A stretch of DNA of 64,000 bases, from assembly GCA_002286715.1 (NCBI GenBank), contig NSJX01000020.1, positions 319,873-383,872 on the forward strand, in the 5' to 3' direction. Position 1 is the stretch's first letter; each line of letters opens with the position of its first letter. A program made the translations under genes and the position numbers. The notes under the pieces are model-generated. The model made no database searches, was not told where the DNA came from, and was given only the letters and a program-made list of their open reading frames with translations. Shown here piece by piece: positions 48,539 to 59,092 of the stretch. Origin of the DNA: Dentipellis sp. KUC8613. Taxonomy: Eukaryota > Basidiomycota > Agaricomycetes > Russulales > Hericiaceae.

Positions 48539-49316
48539 ATGCCCACCACCCTCCCCTCTGCTCTTCGTAAGTCAACGCAGTCCAGTTCACAGTGACGCGA
48601 GCTCATACAGAGACCAATACTGCAGGCATGCCTGATCCGACGCTGAAGGAGCATCCCCACAAACGGCGCAGGCTTTCGCCAGGCCTCCTGCACGGCCTCC
48701 ATGTCACAACAACGCCCCTTCCTCACCCCGACCCGTTGCCGAAAGTCAACAAGCTCGTGAGCTGCTCGTCCTGCCACCGCCTGTTGAACGGCAAGTCCGG
48801 CCAGAGCGTCTCGTGCGCAAGGTGCGTTCCGCCTACGCATTGCGCCGGCGTTCAATGATTGATGGACTTTGATCCTCCGAAATATATCATAGGTGTAACG
48901 CAGCGACTTGTACCGTCTGCTCGCGCACCTGCAGCTCTGCGCCGCCCTCTTATCCGCCCACACCAGTGCTCTCACATTCGCCGACCCCACCCACGACCCC
49001 CTCGGCGTCACCCCGGCGTGTGGCTCTGAGCCACAGCAATACCAATGCCGCTGTGACTCGTCGGCGCAAATTCCAGGATGACGAGGAAGATGAAGCCATC
49101 GCGAAGGAGAAGCACGACGCCGAGGGCTGGACTCCTGGCTGTGGGCGGGTCGTCTGCCGCTCCTGCTGTGTGGAGATTCCACAGAGGTATGTTCAGTCCG
49201 GCCTCATGTTGTCTGTATGAATCAAGTAATTGACTTTCTGCGATGTGTTTTGCAATAGCGACTCGACCACCTGCTACGATTGCTATCGCGCGCCTACCTC
49301 CGTGGTTCCAGTCTGA
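48539..49316 (+). CDS. Small Cys-rich zinc-binding protein
   Basis: 196 residues from four exons: 48539-48566, 48611-48821, 48893-49186, 49259-49316. The start is the ATG of MPTTLPSALQTNTAGMPDPT; a second in-frame ATG at 48628 (MPDPTLKEHPHKRRRL) is possible. A basic stretch KRRRLSP could be a nuclear signal. Cysteines come in paired sets: CSSC, CARC, CTVC with a further C four residues on, then after a Ser/Pro/Thr-rich spacer CGRVVCRSCC and CYDC at the very end. The order resembles a RING/FYVE-like treble-clef site with two zincs, the spacer being an insertion between the halves. The exact family is not recognised. It might be a DNA- or ubiquitin-related protein, but nothing proves that. Confidence 0.82.
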
Positions 49317-50073
49317 CCTGGCCCCGGCACGCCTGATTGACCGCACAGAGACCGAAGATCAACTCAATCCCATCATCCATTCATTTCTCAACTGATATGC
49401 AAGGGCGCACGTCTAGACGGAGGCGCGCTTCCGTAGACGCTTCGCACAATGCTCTGCCACATTCCTTCTTCTATCATCATGCTCAATTGTTTCTAACACA
49501 CATACCGACAAGTCTCTTACCCACAATACTGTTTTGTTCTACCCTGTACACATACCCGTTTTCAATCTACTGAATCCCCATCGTAATTAAACATACCTCG
49601 CCCTGGGCTCTATTGTTCTACTCGGTACACCTCTTATTCCGTTCGTTATTCGGTATGCTACTAATCTCAATGATCGCCTGCGTTCTCGTCTCTGCTGCCG
49701 AAGTAATTGACAGAGGTTGAAGAACCCGAGCTGTCAAGCAAGGCGATCATGGAGATCGTTCACCGGGCTGCGTCTTGTTCTTGACCACTACACCGCTAAC
49801 ATGTTTGTTTGGAAACGTCGACCTCCTCGCGATCAAGATGACTGTGACACTGCTTTCTCTTTGACTAGGCACACGTCAGGATGTAAGCATAATAGTGTAG
49901 TATCTAGAGTATATTTGGTCGGACGTAGAGGGCATCACGGTACCTTCTTCACGGTATGCGCGCTTCAGTCACGGTCCTGGCCATCTGCATCCGCCTTTCA
50001 TCCATACTTACCCACTTGCTAGGTTCCTCTCTCTTGCATGATACCGCCCATCAACCCTTGATCAACCCTTGAG
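49317..50073. other. Intergenic gap, nothing recognised
   Basis: About 750 bp, AT-richer than the flanks. It contains the 3' end of the zinc-protein gene (TAATTAAA near 49585) and the upstream region of the ASXH gene. No gene or clear TATA box seen. Confidence 0.5.
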
Positions 50074-51519
50074 ATGTCGGAGGACGTGACAGCAACTGGC
50101 CGCCCACGGCGCTCGACCCGCATTCCTGCACGCCTCGGCGCAGATACCTCGACTACACCAAGCGCAGCTGCTGAAGCAAGCTCCTCGAACGGCACACGTT
50201 TTGGGACTAAGAGGCAACGAGCGCCGACTACTACGACAAAAACATCGACCACTCCGAAGAAAGAGACAAAGCCGAAGGTAGTAGACAAAGATGAGCAGCT
50301 GCGCATCCTTCTGCAGGAGCCGAAGAGCGCGCTGACGACGCTCGACATGACGGTACGTCTCGTCCGGCTTTCGTGGCCCACACAAACGACTATTCGAAGT
50401 CTTCGACAATATGGCACGACGTGATGTAATTCTTGGTGGAACAGGACCTCATCAACCTGAGCACCTGGCAAGCCCTCTCCCCCGCCGCGCGCGCCCATCT
50501 CAGCACCCTGCTCCCGCGCACGGCGTTCACGACGCACAAACGCACCCTCCACCCCACCCATCCGTCCCAAGCATCTGCCTCCACCACCGCCTTTCCTTCT
50601 TCCTCATCCACACATCCACCCCCGGACTCAGCCACGCATCCACCTCCCGACCCAGACACGCTCGACCCGACAGCCTTCACGGACGCGCACACGCTCTCCG
50701 CGCTGCGCACATTCCAGGACCACCTCTACACGGGCTGGCTGACGCCCGCGCACGCGCGCAAGGTCGCGGAGTACGAGGCGGGCGTGCGCGCGGGGACGCT
50801 GCATGCGCCGTGGAAGGACGAGGAGTGGGCGGAGGAGCATCAGGACATCGGTGCCAGCGCTGAGGCTGAAGCTGAGGTCGAGGCTGCGGTGCCGGAGCCG
50901 AGCGCGCGGGCGCGTGCGGGGTGCGCCGTGCTGATTCTCATTTCTTGGAGAGGTGCTGATGGTGTGGGCAGGGATGCCGGGGGGTGGAAGCTGCAGGACC
51001 TGGCGAAGCGCGGGATCGTGCGGGCCGGCGACGTGCTCGCCTACCGCCGGCGGTTCTCCCACCTCGACCTCATCGTCGAGAAGGACGTCTTCGTGCGTGT
51101 TCTCCCCATCGTGCTCACCCATTCTCTCAGCGTCTCTTACGGATGCCCAGATCGACGACATCCACCCGAAATCGCACGCGCTCACCCTCGTCCTCGTGCG
51201 CGGCCCCACGCGCGCGTTGCCCACGCACGTTGTCGTGCCCGGCGCGATGGACACCGACGTCGACGAGGACGACCCGGCGCTGCGCACAGTGACGGTGTCG
51301 ACGGCCGCGCAGATCGAGAGCGCCGTACTCGACCTCGACGGGCGCGTCGCGCGTGGGATGCGCCCGAATGGCAATGCGTGGAAGACGCTGACGGTGTGGC
51401 GCTGGCGCGAGGATGGTGAAGGCGCAGGTGCGGGCGTGGGCGTGGATCCAGAGAGAGGCGGGCGGGAGAATCACAATACGTTGTTTTATCTGAGGGGCTG
51501 TTATTACCATGAGCAGTGA
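50074..51519 (+). CDS. Asx-homology (ASXH) domain protein
   Basis: 414 residues from four exons: 50074-50352, 50445-50920, 50972-51092, 51151-51519. The N-terminus is basic and Ser/Thr-rich (TGRPRRSTRIPARL; FGTKRQRAPTTTTK), likely nuclear. The ASXH domain starts at the exon 1/2 join: LLQEPKSALTTLDMTDLINL, STWQALSPAARAHLSTLLPR, then after a Pro/Ser spacer SALRTFQDHLYTGWLTPAHA and KDEEW. In animals this fold binds the BAP1/PR-DUB deubiquitinase. The C-terminal part is a second conserved fungal block: LQDLAKRGIVRAGDVLAYRR and RPNGNAWKTLTVWRWRED with the ending ENHNTLFYLRGCYYHEQ. The third intron (50921-50971, 51 nt) is a multiple of three without a stop, so its retention would add 17 residues and keep the frame. 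The role is probably chromatin regulation. Confidence 0.85.
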
Positions 51520-52124
51520 GTTGTGGAGGGTAATTGTTGTGCTGAGGTAGGTGTCTTAGTGGCATGGGTGTATTTTCGCTGATGGCTGTATTTGAGATCT
51601 ATGCGAGATATTCAAGTTGTACGATATCGAAGAGCACACGGTGAAACCAATCTATCTGACGGTGTCTCCATACCTACGAGACGTATGTGCTTGAAATTCT
51701 TATTATCGCCGCACCGCCGCACTTTCGATACGGAGAGGTGGCAAATCGCGAAGAGAAGAGGCAACTCCGAGACACTCACCATGCGGTCTCCAGTCAAGTA
51801 AAGATGCGGACAGTGAGAAACAGACAACTGGGCGACATGATTTCGCCGGTGCCGCGGAGGCCCAAAATGGGATACTCGTGCTCTCATTCACTCCATTCAG
51901 GAATTTGGGCACCATGTCGGGCGAACGATGCACAAGGAGCATGCAGTCGCGGTCACGGCATTTATTCGCGTCTCTGGTTCTTCGTGAGACACTATTCGCG
52001 CTTCACGTCAAACCGCCTCTGAACAGCCTCGCTCTTTTCCTCTGACCACGACGTTGCCCGCATAGACTCCCCCGTCGACCTAATTCTTCGAGCCTTACTC
52101 GCGAACGAAGCCTAGGATTCCACG
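51520..52124. other. Intergenic gap upstream of the DUF6535 gene
   Basis: About 600 bp with normal CpG content. No gene or TATA box recognised; the 10-nt first exon proposed for the next gene lies at its right end. Confidence 0.5.
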
Positions 52125-55100
52125 ATGCCGTCGAGTACGTTTCTCGCTATGTATATCGGCTTGAGTTCGACTAACAACTCTGGTTTGGTCAGTTACCGAA
52201 GTCGATGACGCAGACGACAGGCGTTCGTTGAAGCCGTCGTTGCGCACCCGCGCTAGCGAATGGAGCACGGATGTCGGTTCTTCAGGTGAGGGTCCCGTGC
52301 CGTTCGCAAGACTTTATCGGTAGCTGACGCGGCCTACTGTCACGACTCGTGCCCGTTGCGCGGACACAGATCCCGATAGCCAGATAATGCAGGCGACGTT
52401 CTCGCCTTCATCCGGCAGGGAGGACACCTCTGAGAGGAAAGACGTCCGCTTGCGTACGTTCCTGCTTCGCAGTTGCAGTTTGCTGCTACTGAATTTGTCG
52501 TTCAGTTGAATCAGACGCACTGGATATAGCCGCCGAGGATCTGTTTGTACCGCCCGTTGCTTCTTCTGCAGGCATAACTGGTCAGCGGAGCGAGACTACA
52601 CTGAGACCCGACGACGACCGCGTGAATGGTCCACCGCGCAGAAGGCATTCTGACGAATCCATGTCTCAGCAGTCCGGGGATGAGTCCAAACCCTTTGGCA
52701 ATGAGGGCACTGATAGTGAGGAGCCCGGAGTATGGTCCCATGATGTTCGTGCTTCGGGGAGGAGGAAGACAAGGTACATGTTTGGTGTCAGACACAATGT
52801 GCAGAGATCTCGTATGTTGAATTCCTTCATATGATGATATGAAATACTTACTCATTTCTGATGGGTAGAATACATCAATCCAGATGACTATGAGCACAAG
52901 TATCCTCCTGATGACTTCAGGCAATGCCTTAAGCCCAATGCTCGAGTTTGGAAGGTGTACTTTGATGAAGCCAAGATGATGGATGATGATATGGTTGAAG
53001 CATGGAAGGACACCATTGATGTCCTTCTTGTCTTTGTATGTTTTACATATAAAGTTAGTATAAATACTGATGCTTTATCAATTTCAGGCTGGTCTCTTCT
53101 CTGCAGTTGTCACCACTTTTGTTGTCCAGAGCTCTCAGTCTCTCAAGCCTGATTATTCTCAGGTCTCTGCCATGCTTCTCACTGAAATGGTTGGCCTTCA
53201 GAGGGCATTATCTGATGGTGTCTCTCCAAGCATGATTCCTGTGTCCCAGCAAAATGCTACCTCTGGCTTTGAAGTTGCTCTCTCTGATAAATGGGTCAAC
53301 AGACTCTGGTTTATCAGTCTATCTTTCAGCTTGGCTACAGCTCTGATATCTGTCTTGGTGAAGCAATGGCTTCAATATTATGTGTCACCCATCTCTGGGG
53401 GTAGCCAAGAAAAGGCTCATGTCAGACATTTTCATTATACTGGCCTAGAAAAATGGCATGTCCCTGTGATTGTGGGATTTCTCCCTGTCTTCATGCATAC
53501 TGCATTGTTGCTGTTCTTTCTTGGACTGGTGCTCTTCTTGGTATCATTGGACAGACATACTGCAGGCATGATTGGGTTCTTGGCAATGCTTCTAGGTGTT
53601 TCCTATCTGACCACCAATGCCTTACCTGTCTTCTTTGTGGACTGTCCATATAAAACACTCATCTCAGAACTCTTCTCTAATGTCTGGCAATATTTCATGT
53701 CATGTGACCTCTATATAAAATCTCTCAGAGAAATTGAGACAGATGTTGTCAAGCAAAAAACAAGTGCACTAGATATGGAATCTTTGGTGTGGCTGTATAA
53801 TTCATCAACCAATCCCACAGTGTCAAATATTGTCTTACAAGCATTGTCTAACATCAATTTTGATGTGCATGATATGCAGGCCTTCACAAATCTAAACATA
53901 CAGCTCAAGGTGGAGCTGATGCTTCATCATCATCTGTCATTATGTGAAGATCAGGAGAATTATAGCCAGCCTGAGATGATGAATTATATGTGGTCATTGA
54001 TGTTTTTCCCCATTATTTTTCCTGATCTGCAGAGGCTGTACCATACCAGTTCCCAGTACAAGCTGATAGAAGCACTTGAGTCAACTGTCATTCCACTGAC
54101 TGTGCATGTCCCCTACCAGTATAAAACACATGCTCACTTCAAATCATGTGATGAAGCTCATTATATAGTCAATGTTGTGAAAGGGCTGATATATGAATTC
54201 TCTGGGATGTTTGAAGCTCAGGGTGCTGCAGTTGCTCTGAAGGCTATCACAAAAATCTACAAAGGAGTAATCTCCAATCACCCTCATATATTCTTTGGGT
54301 GGTATTTTGATACAATACATGAGATGCCAGATCAAGGTTACCTTGATAATTCATTTGAGACATATGATAACTTTATGGCTTTAAAGCTCATAGCCCAGTG
54401 CTGCAATGTCTATGATGAAGATTCTCATCAACCCTGGGAATCTGAATTCTTAGATGATATCAAGGCTGTCCTGATTGCAGTATTGAAGTTTAATTTTGAA
54501 AACTTGCTGTGGTATGAGATCTATAGTGATAAACAGAAGAGTGCAATGATTTATTTGTGCAACCATCTCATTGAGACAGAATGTGAAGCAATTTCACAAC
54601 ACTCACCACTTGCTCCATATCATGAGCATAAAACTCTTGCTCAAGTAACTGTAGATGCCATCATTTCTCTTCCCTCATTGCTGGAAATTTTACCTGAACA
54701 ATGTGTCATAAATCAGCTCTCTTCTTTCAACAATTTATGCAAATCTTATCAGATCATTATACACAGTGATCAATCATTGAACATGTTCAGCTCTGGCATG
54801 AATTCTGCTGTCTTAAATGTTGACTTTCCAAGCTTGTTGAAAAGCTGGACTTTGATACTCCAACACCTGTTGAATAGAGTCTTTAGAACTGAGTGTGCTG
54901 GAAGATTGTTACTGATCACTGCATCTACAATGGGTCAACTAGTTAAGAATGATATAAAAAGTGGTAGAACTGTCCACATCCTGACTAGACATGGCATATT
55001 TGATATATTGCACAGCTATCATCTCACAATGCCTCATGTCATTGAAGATAATTTTGAGCCTGAAAATGCTTCTGATGTTTTGGATTTATATCATATTGCC

Positions 55101-55448
55101 ATTGAAAATTTTAAAGCTCATCCTGATGTGATTAAATATCTGAGCCATCCTAATAATATCAGACTCTATCTCTTGTTCTTCCCAAACTGTATTATTGACC
55201 CACTAAAATATATACATTGGGTTCATTTATTCAGATGGTTCTCAATTGTTCATGAGAAGAACCTAGTTGACCATACTTTATGGGTTGATCTTGTCAGAAA
55301 GTTGCTGCAAATTGGCATGTCTAGAGAACCATATCCAACTTTGAATCATAAATTCATAGTAGAACTGGTAAAAGTTGTTGATGCCAAACTTTCACCAGCA
55401 GAGGAGCAATTTTTAGAAGAAGTTGAAGCCAGCAACACCAATCTGTAA
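52125..55448 (+). CDS. DUF6535 multi-pass membrane protein in a CpG-free block
   Basis: About 1006 residues from exons 52125-52134, 52193-52285, 52370-52453, 52506-52811, 52869-53035 and 53088-55448. Residues 1-163 are acidic and disordered. The DUF6535 domain follows (about 165-345): VWKVYFDEAKMMDDDMVEAW, KDTIDVLLVFAGLFSAVVTT, FVVQSSQSLKPDYSQ, with four membrane spans (the last two near GFLPVFMHTALLLFFLGLVL and FLAMLLGVSYLTTNALPVFF). The remaining 650 residues are helical and unrecognised. The family is large and lineage-specific in Agaricomycetes; its role is unknown. The 10-nt first exon is a guess. From about 52945 to 55572 the DNA has no CG dinucleotide, so Arg codons are only AGA/AGG, while exons 1-4 have normal CpG. 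The 3' end is unsettled (a GTAAGT overlaps the TAA, and a good-looking ORF follows at 55472-55684). Confidence 0.85.
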
Positions 55449-56427
55449 GTTTTTTTCTTTCTTTTTTTGATGTGTTCAAATTACTGATGCAGCTTGCAAT
55501 AAGGTCAACATTTGAGTCTTCTGAGAGCCAAGAACTACAGCATAGCTATTCCATCATAGTCCACATGCTTCACCGTGATATGTCTTCTCTAGCAGTATGT
55601 GATTTCATGAATTTTGGAGTCTTTCACTCATATCTCTCTTCAGAATCTAGGACCATGGGACAAGTTGCATCCTCAGCCTGTTGAGGCCTCTGTCATGGCA
55701 AAAAAATCTTCAGCTAGATGAAGCACCTAGCTTGAGTGAGCAGAAACACTGGTGGCAATTATCTGCAAAGAAAATGCAAGGAGAAGGTTCTGAAAATGTT
55801 TAACTTGTACCTAAATTTTCTTTAGCTTTACCTGTGCCAATGAATATAAATAGAAGACTGTACTCTCAACTTGTACAGAGTCAGAAAGGTGCACCAAATC
55901 CAGCTTATCAAATGGAATTATACATACTGTGTCACATCAGAGCAAGCCCTAGCCCAATCTCCAATGATTCCACCAACATACCTATGTAAAAAAAATCAGC
56001 AGCAGCCAAATCATTAGACTCACAAGATTACAACCAAAAATCACACAGCACATCATCCTGCAGACCAGCAAAGCCCACAACCAGAGCTTCAATTGCAACC
56101 CAAGCTCAGGCTGAGGCTGATGTTACACAAGTACTGGCAGTACACAAAAGTATGAAATACACGACCACATCATAAACCAGAACCATAACCAAGAGAAGAC
56201 AAAGAAAAAGATGCATAAGGCATAAGATATGACAAAAGGAGACAAAAGGAGAAATGTCTAAGGCAGGCAGGCACATCAGGGTCAGGGGTTGGCACAACAG
56301 GATGTAGAAGATGGTAGGATGGTAGAATGGATGGAGGTATGGATGGAAGAGGAGTAGGATGGGGGGACAGAACTGGAGCAGAAATCCAGCATCAGCAAAT
56401 CAATCCACCAGACCAGAAGCACATCCC
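52945..56427. other. CpG-depleted island inside CpG-rich DNA
   Basis: Read base by base: no CG between about 52945 and 55572, and only about three in the whole 3.5 kb to 56427, against many per 60-base line in the flanks. TG and CA are abundant. This is the footprint of long-term cytosine methylation and deamination. The coding frame inside is still open. The left edge falls within the DUF6535 gene, at the start of the domain; the right edge is in the intergenic region before the PIN gene. Confidence 0.9.
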
Positions 56428-56881
56428 GAATCCAGAAACACATACATTCCCAAAACCAAGCAGCAAACAGACCCAAATCCATGCCCATACCCATCAAACA
56501 ATCCCATGGTCCCAGCTCACCCAAAAACCCGAAACCCCGACCCCGACCCGCTCGAACCGAGGCGCCGACGCACGGACAGGCAGGCACGGACACGGACGTA
56601 GACATGGACACGGACACGGACACGACGCACGCATCTCCGGCGACCAGAGCCCCGCGCACCGAGTCCCGTCAGGCAAAAATCTGCCACCGCCCGGCTCCGA
56701 ATCCGAATCGAGGGGATCCGCAAACCGCAAATCCCCGTCTAGTAGTGTTTGACGATCAATCATGTCTGCCCGGACCCATCACATGAGCAAGGCCATCACA
56801 ACGGCACGACACCACCAGGCGAGAAAGCGACGAGAAGGCGCACCTGGAGTTGTACGCTTGTGCAAGCACACATGCATCCCG
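55449..56881. other. Mostly CpG-poor intergenic stretch with a possible C-terminal relic
   Basis: The first part (55472-55684, plus) is a 70-codon ORF with protein-like composition (FKLLMQLAIRSTFESS, HSYSIIVHMLHRDMSS), which may be the original C-terminus of the DUF6535 gene. After that I see no coding sequence; GGATGG-type simple repeats lie at 56308-56350. From 56430 rightwards CpG content returns to normal and a CGGACA/GACACGGACA run appears at 56578-56624. Confidence 0.5.
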
Positions 56882-58396
56882 CTACGGCTCGAGCTTCTCG
56901 CCGCGCGCAAGGACGCGCACGACCTTGCTCGGCTGCGCGACGAGGTCCATCATCGCCTTCACCGCGGGCGGGCGCTCGACCATCGTCTTGTCGCGGTCGC
57001 TCGCGTAGCCGGGGCCCGCCGGCTTGTAGTTCGCGTTCGCCGGCTTGTAGTTCGCGTTCGCCGGCTTGTAGTTCGCGCTCGCGGGCTTGTAGTTCGCGTT
57101 CGCCGACTTGAAGCTCGCGTTCGCCGGCTTGAAGCCCGCATTCGCCGGCTTGCGCCGGCCGTGGTGCACCGGGCTGCGGCGCGCGTCCTCGTCCGGCACG
57201 CGCGCGGGCTCGGTGGGCCCGTTCGGCTTGACCTCGAAGACGTCGATGCCCGCGCGCCTCGCCCAGTGCAGCACGAGCGCGCCGGACGAGCGCGGCTCGT
57301 ACTTGTTCGCGTGCGGCGCGGGGAGCGGGACGGGCGAGTCGGCCGCGGGCGCGCTCGGGCGGGGCGGGGAGGGCGGGGGGCCGGCGGTCTGCGAGAGGAC
57401 GGCGAGGACGACGCGCGGGCGGGGGTGCTGCTTTCCGGCTTCTTCTTCCTCTTCCTCTCCCTCCTTCCCTTTCTCTTTCTGCTGCTCGGGCGAGGCGCTC
57501 CGCTTGCCGGGGCCTGTGCTCGCGGCGAGCTCGACCTCCGCGTTCTCCTTGGTCCACTGCGCACAGGAGATGGTGCAGCGCAGCCACTCGGGCGATCCCA
57601 TCTGGGGCGCGTTTCCGGGGGACGCCTCGTCGGGGTTTGTCGAGGCCGGAGCCTGTGCTTGGAAGTCGATGTTGTCCCAGAGGACGAACGCCGAGTCGCG
57701 CTGCACGCGGATCCTGGGGTTCGTGCCGACCTGCGCCTCGAGGATGCGGGACGCGGTGCGCGCGCGCTGTGCGAGGTTCGTCGTGCCCTTCTTGAGCAGG
57801 TCGAGCGTGTTGAGTGCTGCGGAGCGCCCGTGAGTGACACAGGAACGGGTGGGGGAATGGAGATAGAGGCGCACCTTCGAGCGGGACGATGACGATTTCT
57901 TCCCGGCCTTCCCGGCACCACCGCTTCATCTGGCCCAGCCCGTAGACGAGGACGCTGGCGTCGACCACCACGATATCGGCGTCCTTTTCCACCTCCTTGC
58001 GCTCGTCCCGGATCTCCTCATCCCGCTTTGCTATCCTGATATCCTTCCCGTCCAGCGGTGCCCTCTCCTTCTCGCCCTCGACGACCTTCTTCGTGATGAC
58101 TTTGGGTCCAGCCGGGGCTTGCGTACGCTTCCCGCCGTAGTAAGGAGCGGGTTTCCCGTTCGGTGCATATATCTCGTGGTTGGTTCGCTGTATCGGCCGT
58201 CGTTCGCGCCAGTTGCGAGAGCCGGGTCCGGCGGTGACTGTCTTCTCGAGCTGTTCGACCTGGTGCGTGAGGAAAGCAGCGCCGAGAGCGCGAGACATGG
58301 CCATCTTGTTGCCTGTGGTGGCCGTGGCTCCCTAGAAAGAAGCATAAGTATCGAAACCAGCAGTATACGAATGAAGTTCACCCTTGCCTCTGCCAT
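56882..58396 (-). CDS. PIN-domain protein with a Lys-Pro-Ala-Asn heptad repeat
   Basis: 468 residues from three exons: 58396-58382, 58331-57875 and 57816-56882. The start is chosen because the 15-nt first exon (MAEAR) has a perfect GTGAAC/tctag intron and joins in frame to GATATTGNKMAMSRAL. Residues 1-110 are basic and partly coiled. The PIN (nuclease-like) fold follows: IVVVDASVLVYGLGQMKRWC with the metal-binding Asp near 129, EIVIVPLEALNTLDLLKKG with acidic residues near 157, then RIRVQRDSAFVLWDNIDF. A charged insertion (EKGKEGEEEEEEAGK) precedes VVLAVLSQ and a strand DVFEVK. The C-terminal third has seven or so KPANANY units (DNA 57005-57135). The domain is typical of RNA endonucleases such as Smg6 and Swt1, but the match to a named one is not firm. 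Confidence 0.83.
57005..57135 (-). repeat. 21-bp tandem repeat coding KPANANY
   Basis: On the top strand the unit is CCGGCTTGTAGTTCGCGTTCG, in about six to seven copies with small changes (KPANAGF, KPANASF, KSANANY, KPASANY, then KPANANY). All copies are in the same frame of the PIN protein gene and none breaks it. Confidence 0.9.
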
Positions 58397-59092
58397 GGTT
58401 GATGTTGTGGTCGGAGGTAAGTCGAGAGTTGTGAGAGCGTGCCACAACCCGCAGGGACCGGGACGACCCCGGCCACCGAATACAATAAGCCCCACATTCG
58501 GCCCGGGACCCCGTGCGCCCGGCTTGGCTCGGCCGCAGCAACTCCGACGCGCGCTTCAAGCTCAGTTCGAACCCACGCTTGGGCGCGCTCAGTCTCGGCT
58601 CAGGCAGAGCAATTCCCCTGGCCAGCTCCAGTGCCACTGGGCCCACAGAATCTCGAGCGAGCGCTGAGCATTGCTGGACCGCATGGACAAGGTCTTTGCC
58701 GCGGATTCCCCGCATGCTTCGCAGCCGCACACTCGATCAAGGTATGTGGCCACTGATGGCGTCGTGAGCGGACGAAGGTCATCTGCTTCTGCCAGCATCA
58801 AGCACATCTGCGCGTGACCGACGGATTTTACGAGGCGACGCGCGATTGGCGAGCTAATCTTGCAGAAGGCGCGGGCGTACGGCAGCTTCGAAGAGAGCGC
58901 ACTAGCGACGATCGACTCAGAGGACGGGGTCGAGAGGACACTTACTTATATACCTCGACGCGTGCGGGGCAGCAACGTAACGAAGGTGGTCCCCCTCCAC
59001 GTTCAAGTTCCAGCTCCCGCACGGCTTCCCCACGTCCGCCCCTCGCGGTCCCCACTCTCCTTTCTCTTCCGTCCTTCATCTCCCCCTCCAAA
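58397..59092. promoter_or_regulatory. Divergent promoter region, PIN gene and beta-glucosidase
   Basis: About 700 bp between two genes that start back to back. A TATATAC motif at 58947-58953 lies 140 nt before the glucosidase ATG. No gene seen. Confidence 0.5.
58947..58953 (+). promoter_or_regulatory. TATA box of the beta-glucosidase gene
   Basis: TATATAC, 140 nt upstream of the ATG, fits a regulated (catabolite- or cellulose-responsive) hydrolase gene. Confidence 0.5.

Noticed and set aside
55472..55684. A separate small gene after the DUF6535 gene
   Set aside because: It starts inside a poly-T intron-like tract and lacks a promoter; a lost or alternative last exon of the same gene explains it better.
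56796..58304. 502-codon minus-strand ORF through the PIN-protein locus
   Set aside because: It reads into the intron at 57817-57874 and then in the wrong frame through exon 3 (Arg-rich). The spliced frame gives the PIN domain and the KPANANY repeats.
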